A program made the translations under genes and the position numbers. Shown here piece by piece: positions 59,195-64,000 of a stretch of 64,000 bases of DNA. The DNA is from Microbacterium paraoxydans (GTDB taxonomy: Bacteria; Actinomycetota; Actinomycetes; Actinomycetales; Microbacteriaceae): NCBI RefSeq assembly GCF_018224615.1, contig NZ_JAGTUK010000003.1:294338-358337 (forward strand), given 5' to 3'. Under the pieces are notes generated by a model, which had not been told where the DNA came from, ran no database searches, and saw only the letters and a program-made list of their open reading frames with translations. How positions within the stretch are numbered: the stretch's first letter is position 1; the number at the start of each line of letters is the position of its first letter.

Positions 59195-61636
59195 TCAGAC
59201 GAGCGTGCGCCCGATGCTACCGATCACACCGTCGATCGGCTGACCCGAGGCGTCGCGTCGCGCCCCCGGCTCCGGCAACTTGCGCACGGCGCCGGTCGGA
59301 TCCACGGCAAGCGCGGGGGTGGGGCCGACCCACGCGACGGTCAGCCGGTCCTCTCCCTTCAGGAACGCGTGGGCGCGCACACCGCCGGTCGCACGGCCCT
59401 TGGCCGGGTACTCCGTGAACGACGTGACCTTGGCACGACCCGGGTCGGTCCCGGGGAGGATGCTCTCGGCTCCGGACACGGTCGCCACGACCGCGTCGGT
59501 GCCCGCGGAGACCGCACCGAAGAAGAGCACCGCGGCACCGGAGCCCAGCTTGATACCGGCCATGCCGCCCGCGGGTGCACCCTGCGGACGGACGGACGCG
59601 GCGGCGAAGCGGAGCAGCTGCGCATCGGTCGTGAGGAATACGAGCTCGGCGTCGTCCGGCGACTCTGCGGCGCCCACCACCGTGTCACCCGGCTTGAGGC
59701 CGATCACCTCGAGCTCCGGGCGAACCGGAAGGGCGGACGGCACGATGCGCTTGACGATGCCCTGCGCCGTGCCGAGCGCGATCGGTGTGTCGCTGTCGAA
59801 TCGCACGAAGCCGAGGACGCGCTCGCCCTTCGTGGTGATGCCGAGGTAGTCGCGCAGCGGGGCACCGGCAGCCAGCTGCACCGAGCTCGCGGGAACCGAC
59901 GGGAGGTCCACGGGCGAGAAGCGCACGACTCGACCGCTGCTCGTGAGTGCTCCGAGCTCGGCACGCACCGTGGTCTCGACCGTCGCCAGAATCGCGTCGT
60001 GCTTGCTTCTCCTCGTGGGTGCCGTGAGCTCCTGGCCATCGCCGAGGTCGACGCGGACGGCGCGACCGGTGGTCGACAGGACGAGCGTGGTCGGTGCGTC
60101 GGCGATCTGCAGGTCCGCCGCGCCCTTGGCGGCGCGTGGCTTCGGGGGAGCGGCGTTCAGCAGGAGGGTGCGGCGCGGCGTGCCATACGCCTCGGCGACG
60201 GCGTCGAGTTCGCGGGCGACGGCGGCGCGGAGCAGCGCGGGGCTGGCGAGCAGCTCGCGCAGGTGGGCGATCTCGGCGAGCAGGGCGTCGCGCTCGGTCT
60301 CCAGCTCGATGCGGGAGAACTTCGTCAGGCGGCGCAACCGCAACTCGAGGATGTACTCGGCCTGCGGTTCGCTCAGATCGAAGACGGAGCGCAGGCGAGT
60401 GCGCGCCTGCTCCGAGTCGTCCGAGGAACGGATGACCTGGATCACTTCATCGATGTCGAGGATCGCGATGAGCAGTCCCTCGACCAGGTGCAGTCGTTCT
60501 TCCCGACGGGCGAGGCGGTACCGGCTGCGGCGCGTGATCACCTCGATGCGGTGCCCCACGTAGACGCTCAGCATCTCCTTGAGGCCGAGGGTGCGCGGCT
60601 GTCCGTCCACCAGCGCCACGTTGTTGATGCTGAAGGAATCCTCCAGCGGCGTCAGGCGATACAGCTGCTCCAGCACGGCGTTGGGGTCGAACCCGGTCTT
60701 GACGCCGATCGCCACACGAAGCCCGTGGTTGCGGTCGGTGAGGTCGGTGACGTCGCTGATGCCCTGCAGCTTCTTCGCCTGCACGGCGTCGCGGATCTTC
60801 TCGATCAGACGCTCGGGGCCGACCATGTAGGGCAGCTCGGAGACGATGATGCCCGTGCGCCGGGGACCGAGCGGTTCGATCGACGTCTTGCCGCGCACCT
60901 TGAGCGCTCCGCGACCGGTGGTGTACGCGTCCTTCACGCCGTCAAGGCCCATGAGGATGCCGCCCGAGGGGAAGTCGGGTCCTGGCACGTACTCCATCAG
61001 TTCTTCCGTCGTGGCATCCGGGTGCTCGAGCAGGTGGATGGCGGCGGCGACGACCTCGATCAGGTTGTGCGGGGCCATGTTGGTCGCCATACCGACGGCG
61101 ATGCCGCTCGCCCCATTGACCAGCAGGTTCGGGAATGCGGCGGGGAGGACGGCCGGCTGCTGGAACTGGCCGTCATAGTTGGGGATGAAGTCGACGACGT
61201 CTTCGTCGAGGTTCTCGGTGAGCGACAGAGCAGCGGCGGCGAGCCGGGCCTCGGTGTATCTGGCGGCGGCGGGCCCGTCGTCGAGCGAGCCGAAGTTTCC
61301 GTGTCCGTCGACCAGCGGGACGCGCAGCGCCCAGTCCTGCGCGAGTCGCACGAGCGCGTCGTAGATGGCGGAGTCGCCGTGCGGGTGGAGCTTTCCCATG
61401 ACCTCGCCGACGACGCGCGCGCTCTTGACATGGCCGCGGTCGGGGCGGAGGCCCATCTCGGCCATCTGGAACAGGATGCGCCGCTGCACCGGCTTGAGTC
61501 CGTCGCGGGCGTCTGGCAGGGCACGCGAGTAGATGACGGAGTAGGCGTACTCGAGGAAGGAGCCCTGCATCTCGTGGGAGAGATCGATGTCCTGGATGCG
61601 TTCCTCGACAGGCTCGGACGGCGGGGTTTTCGGCAT
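59195..61636 (-). CDS. parC: DNA topoisomerase IV subunit A
   Basis: 813 residues. Catalytic Tyr in AARYTEARL near 127; the quinolone-resistance region [19 protein letters not shown] lies near 82-100 with Ser and the acidic residue at the usual positions replaced by Asp-Ser, the drug-sensitive form. It has the C-terminal pinwheel region with several VGR/VRV-type blades from about 490 onward, but no clear GyrA box, which fits ParC. It breaks and rejoins DNA with ParE. ATG 61634-61636. Convergent with parE. Confidence 0.92.
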   Translation of the reverse strand: MPKTPPSEPVEERIQDIDLSHEMQGSFLEYAYSVIYSRALPDARDGLKPVQRRILFQMAEMGLRPDRGHVKSARVVGEVMGKLHPHGDSAIYDALVRLAQDWALRVPLVDGHGNFGSLDDGPAAARYTEARLAAAALSLTENLDEDVVDFIPNYDGQFQQPAVLPAAFPNLLVNGASGIAVGMATNMAPHNLIEVVAAAIHLLEHPDATTEELMEYVPGPDFPSGGILMGLDGVKDAYTTGRGALKVRGKTSIEPLGPRRTGIIVSELPYMVGPERLIEKIRDAVQAKKLQGISDVTDLTDRNHGLRVAIGVKTGFDPNAVLEQLYRLTPLEDSFSINNVALVDGQPRTLGLKEMLSVYVGHRIEVITRRSRYRLARREERLHLVEGLLIAILDIDEVIQVIRSSDDSEQARTRLRSVFDLSEPQAEYILELRLRRLTKFSRIELETERDALLAEIAHLRELLASPALLRAAVARELDAVAEAYGTPRRTLLLNAAPPKPRAAKGAADLQIADAPTTLVLSTTGRAVRVDLGDGQELTAPTRRSKHDAILATVETTVRAELGALTSSGRVVRFSPVDLPSVPASSVQLAAGAPLRDYLGITTKGERVLGFVRFDSDTPIALGTAQGIVKRIVPSALPVRPELEVIGLKPGDTVVGAAESPDDAELVFLTTDAQLLRFAAASVRPQGAPAGGMAGIKLGSGAAVLFFGAVSAGTDAVVATVSGAESILPGTDPGRAKVTSFTEYPAKGRATGGVRAHAFLKGEDRLTVAWVGPTPALAVDPTGAVRKLPEPGARRDASGQPIDGVIGSIGRTLV

Positions 61637-61680
61637 GGACTTCCTGGGGGCGTACGGGAGCCTGTGTCAGACTGGCTCGG

Positions 61681-62802
61681 ATGTCCCTCATGCTACCGTC
61701 CGCTTCGCCCAGCGCCCGGAGCGTCGTCGGGGTGGCGGACGACCTGAGCGCCGCTCTCCGCGGCGAGTCCGCGGAGCTTCCGCGCGCGGAGTCGGTCGTG
61801 CTCGTGGTGGTGGACGGGCTCGGGGCGATCAGCCTCCGCGGGCACGCCGGACATGCGCGCAGGCTCTCCGGTGCGATGACGAAGCGCGACGTGGCGTACA
61901 GCGTGTTTCCCTCGACGACGGCGGCCGCCCTGACCAGCCTCGTGACGGGCGTCTGGCCCGGGGAGCACGGCCTGGTGGGCTATCGCGTCCTCGACCGTGA
62001 GCGCGACGTGCTCGTGAATCAGCTCAGCGGCTGGGAGAGCGACGGGCTCGACCCGCTCGTGTGGCAGCCGGTTCCGACGGTGTTCGAGCGAGCGGTGGCC
62101 TCGGGGCACGAGGCGTTCGCCGTGGGGCTCGCGGCCTATGCCACGAGCGGCTTCACGAAGGCCACGTTGCGCGGAGCGGCGTTCGTTCCCGCCGCGACTC
62201 CCGAGGAGCGGGTCGAGGCGGCGTTCGCCCTCGCGCACGACCACCCCGGATCGATCGTCTACTGCTATCTGCCCGAGGTGGACAAGGCGGGACACCGGTA
62301 CGGCATCGCCTCGGCCGAGTGGGTCGGCGCCCTGGAGCGTCTCGACGCCGCGCTGGGGGTGCGTGTCCCTTCCGGGGTCGGCGTGATCGTGACATCCGAC
62401 CACGGCATGGTCGACGTGCCCGCTCACCGGCAGGCGGCTCTCGACGAGTCCCAGTTGCGGGGCGTGCGGCACTTGGGCGGCGAGCCGCGCATGCTGCATG
62501 CGTATCTGGAGCCGGACGCCGACGAGCGTGCGGTGATCGCCGGTCTCCGCGCGGGGCTGGAGGGCGCCGCCGACGTCGTGACGCGCGGTGAGGCGTTGCG
62601 GGCCGGACTGTTCGGCCCCACGGTGACCGCTGCCGCCTCAGACCGAGTGGGAGACGTGCTCGTGATCGCGCGCGCGGCCTGGGCTGTGTACGACGGAACC
62701 GCTGCGGATCAGCGCAACCGGGGGATGGTCGGGCAGCACGGTGCCATGACCGACGAGGAGACGCGGGTTCCGCTCATCCGGCTGGGAGCATTCGCCCGCT
62801 GA
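61681..62802 (+). CDS. Alkaline phosphatase family protein (nucleotide pyrophosphatase/phosphodiesterase type)
   Basis: 373 residues. Metal-site motifs: VVVDGLGAIS near 41, the nucleophile Thr in FPSTTAAAL near 80, DKAGHRYG near 200, SDHGMVDVP near 239, and the terminal GQHGAMTDEE near 345. No signal peptide, so it acts in the cytoplasm or is membrane-associated by other means. Substrate unknown; the family cleaves nucleotides, phosphodiesters or phosphonates. Starts 44 bases after the divergent parC start. Convergent with sepH. Confidence 0.87.
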   Translation: MSLMLPSASPSARSVVGVADDLSAALRGESAELPRAESVVLVVVDGLGAISLRGHAGHARRLSGAMTKRDVAYSVFPSTTAAALTSLVTGVWPGEHGLVGYRVLDRERDVLVNQLSGWESDGLDPLVWQPVPTVFERAVASGHEAFAVGLAAYATSGFTKATLRGAAFVPAATPEERVEAAFALAHDHPGSIVYCYLPEVDKAGHRYGIASAEWVGALERLDAALGVRVPSGVGVIVTSDHGMVDVPAHRQAALDESQLRGVRHLGGEPRMLHAYLEPDADERAVIAGLRAGLEGAADVVTRGEALRAGLFGPTVTAAASDRVGDVLVIARAAWAVYDGTAADQRNRGMVGQHGAMTDEETRVPLIRLGAFAR

Positions 62803-62828
62803 GGTCCAGCGGGGGCGAGAGCGGCACC

Positions 62829-63872
62829 TCACTCGTCGGTGCGCGCCCCGAACACGATCTCGTCCCACGAGGGCATGGCGTTGCGGCGGCGTCGGCGACC
62901 TCCGCTTTCGGCGGGCTCAGCGGGCGCGCGCTGAGGAGTGGGCTCCGGGTTCTCCGGTTCACTGACCTCGTCGAAGGTCTCGAAGAGCGAGATCGGGCTC
63001 GGTTCCTCGCGGCTGTCGTCCTGGTCGTCGAGCAGGGGCGAGGACTCGCGCTGACCGCGGCGGCGGCGCAGCGCCTCGAGCAGGTCGGCGGTCTCGGCGC
63101 TCGGGGCGCTCGAGTCCGGAGCACGGTTGATGGCGGCGTCCTGCACGGCGGGGGCGGACCGCTCGGGCAGGGACGGCTCCTCGACGTCCGCGTCGGGGGC
63201 GGGGACCAGGCGCGGACCGAAGGCGCCCGAGTCGAAGCGGCTGTCGTCCTTGTACGGCGAGGTGGTCCGCTCGGCCTCCACCGCACGGAGTCGGGGAATC
63301 AAGCCCTCGGGGAGCGAGCCCTGCCGGGAGAGCTGTGTGGCGTCGGCGTTGAGCGGCGACAGTGCGCTGCGGCGGGGGTCGAAGCTCCACCGGGCGTCGT
63401 GATCGACGTCGTTGGCCGTGAACTCGAGCTTCACGATCCAGCCGGTGTCTTCCTTCCAGCTCGCCCAGCGCTCCGAGGTCGCTGCGACCTCTGCGAGCTT
63501 GGCGCGCACCGCGGCACCGAACGTGGGCTGCGCGTCCGGCTCGACCTCGCTGCCGATCAGCACGGGGACGGCGAGAGCCTGGCCGATGATGTGCTCGCGC
63601 TCGGCGAGCACGGGGCCCTCGAAGCGGACGACGTCGTCGACAGCGATCCCGAGCAGCTCGGCGACCTCGGACGCGGTGAGGCCGGCGCGGATCTGGGCCT
63701 GGATGTCGCGAGGGCTCGCGGCGAGCTTCTGCGCAGTGGGCTCGGCCTGGCGAGTGGCGCGGCGGATCTCCCGCTGCAGCACGTCGTCGATGGGCAGCGC
63801 GAAGCGTTCGCCCGACTCGGTCGCGAGCACGAGGACTCCTGCTTCAGTGCCGACGATGGTGACGTTTTCCAT
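62829..63872 (-). CDS. sepH: Septation protein SepH
   Basis: 347 residues. The N-terminal DUF3071 domain (about 1-170) begins MENVTIVGTEAGVLVLATES, holds a helix-turn-helix (TASEVAELLGIAVDDVVRFEGP near 68-90), and leads to DARWSFDPRR near 160. The rest is a disordered Pro/Glu/Arg-rich arm ending NAMPSWDEIVFGARTDE, the typical SepH tail. In Streptomyces and mycobacteria SepH binds FtsZ and stimulates its assembly at the division site. ATG 63870-63872. Convergent with the phosphatase. Confidence 0.9.
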   Translation of the reverse strand: MENVTIVGTEAGVLVLATESGERFALPIDDVLQREIRRATRQAEPTAQKLAASPRDIQAQIRAGLTASEVAELLGIAVDDVVRFEGPVLAEREHIIGQALAVPVLIGSEVEPDAQPTFGAAVRAKLAEVAATSERWASWKEDTGWIVKLEFTANDVDHDARWSFDPRRSALSPLNADATQLSRQGSLPEGLIPRLRAVEAERTTSPYKDDSRFDSGAFGPRLVPAPDADVEEPSLPERSAPAVQDAAINRAPDSSAPSAETADLLEALRRRRGQRESSPLLDDQDDSREEPSPISLFETFDEVSEPENPEPTPQRAPAEPAESGGRRRRRNAMPSWDEIVFGARTDE

Positions 63873-63974
63873 GCGAATGCCCCTCTGGTGGGTGTGCGTT
63901 CATGGTGTCACGGGGGAGGGCGCGCAGCAGGGAATATCGCGGGCGTGCCGTGAGTTTGCCCTGTCGCATGCGGA

Positions 63975-63989
63975 GCATTTGCGAAATGC
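63975..63989. repeat. Short inverted repeat upstream of sepH
   Basis: GCATTT-GCG-AAATGC, perfect 6-base arms, about 110 bases before the sepH ATG. It could be an operator for sepH or for a gene beyond the window edge. The 128 bases from 63873 to the end hold no other clear element. Confidence 0.3.
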
Positions 63990-64000
63990 CCCACCGTCAT

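Noticed and set aside
56946..61747. Long open frames opposite parE and parC
   Set aside because: Shadow frames of high-GC codon use; the real topoisomerase motifs lie on the other strands.
63907..64000. Small minus-strand open frame starting at the window edge (ATG 63998-64000)
   Set aside because: About 30 codons, no ribosome binding site visible at the edge, lies in the sepH promoter region; not supported.
1..64000. CRISPR arrays, insertion sequences, prophage or integrase genes
   Set aside because: No spaced repeats, transposase, integrase or att-like repeats were found; the tRNA-Val is followed by an ordinary epimerase gene.

Overview
The window is a stretch of high-GC actinobacterial chromosome. 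Family content and gene order point to the Microbacteriaceae, most likely Microbacterium or a close relative. The evidence is the fasR-fabD-fabH-acpP-fabF block behind a single-chain aceE, the glnA2-glnE / glnA1 / RDD / DUF4191 / sucB neighbourhood also known from mycobacteria, a sepH septation gene, DUF3145, polyphosphate glucokinase, and many GTG starts. I see no insertion sequence, prophage, CRISPR array or integrase. The genes lie close together; the only stretch over 300 bases without a protein gene (30041-30488) is filled by the RNase P RNA and its terminator.

Layout. 1-7.4 kb: small membrane proteins, a stand-alone FabG, an alpha/beta hydrolase, serB, the divergent glycogen genes glgC and glgA, an ABC ATPase and zinc-independent ribosomal protein L31. 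7.4-10.7 kb: a DUF262/HNH nuclease-like gene translationally coupled to a peptidase-like hydrolase, possibly a defence unit. 10.8-14.6 kb: a putative Fe(II) oxygenase behind an iron-box-like site, DUF3145, and a divergent MocR regulator / YczE-type membrane protein pair. 14.7-22.3 kb: fatty acid synthesis (fabF, acpP, fabH, fabD), its regulator FasR and pyruvate dehydrogenase E1, all on the minus strand. 22.4-30 kb: tRNA-Val, an epimerase, lactate dehydrogenase, a divergent SDR/HTH regulator pair, an aldo/keto reductase, a SEC-C protein, a zinc-ribbon protein and a PolA-like polymerase. 30-36 kb: rnpB, ppgK, a SPOR-like small protein, glnA2 and glnE. 36-45.9 kb: a lipid kinase-like protein, an AI-2E-type permease, a Ser/Thr kinase, glnA1 behind a well-formed GlnR box, RDD, a zinc-protease-like gene divergent from a RimK/TrkA-C fusion, DUF4191 and a membrane-anchored kinase-like protein. 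45.9-50.6 kb: sucB, lpdA, pepA. 50.7-64 kb: PAC2, the principal sigma factor with a coupled CofE-like gene, an ATP-grasp protein, a coupled pair of complementary, degenerate alanine-racemase-like genes, DUF7455, topoisomerase IV (parE, parC convergent), a phosphodiesterase and sepH.

How it works together. AceE (here) with the E2 and E3 subunits (45.9-49.1 kb) would make acetyl-CoA that feeds the adjacent fatty acid genes under FasR. GlnA1, GlnA2 and GlnE form the nitrogen assimilation module, and the GlnR site ties glnA1 to nitrogen status. PpgK, GlgC and GlgA connect glucose phosphorylation to glycogen storage.

The most unusual observation is the pair at 54864-56599. The first gene keeps the C-terminal alanine racemase domain with the catalytic Tyr and Met but has lost most of the PLP barrel and its Lys. 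The second keeps the barrel and Lys but has lost the Tyr and Met. The reading frames overlap by 4 bases, which suggests an obligate heteromer whose single active site is assembled from both chains. Two genome-style patterns also recur: TANNNT -10 boxes only 6-8 bases before start codons (leaderless mRNAs), and a family of terminators with a GGCCCCG-type stem and a TTCGTCGT tail instead of a U-tract.
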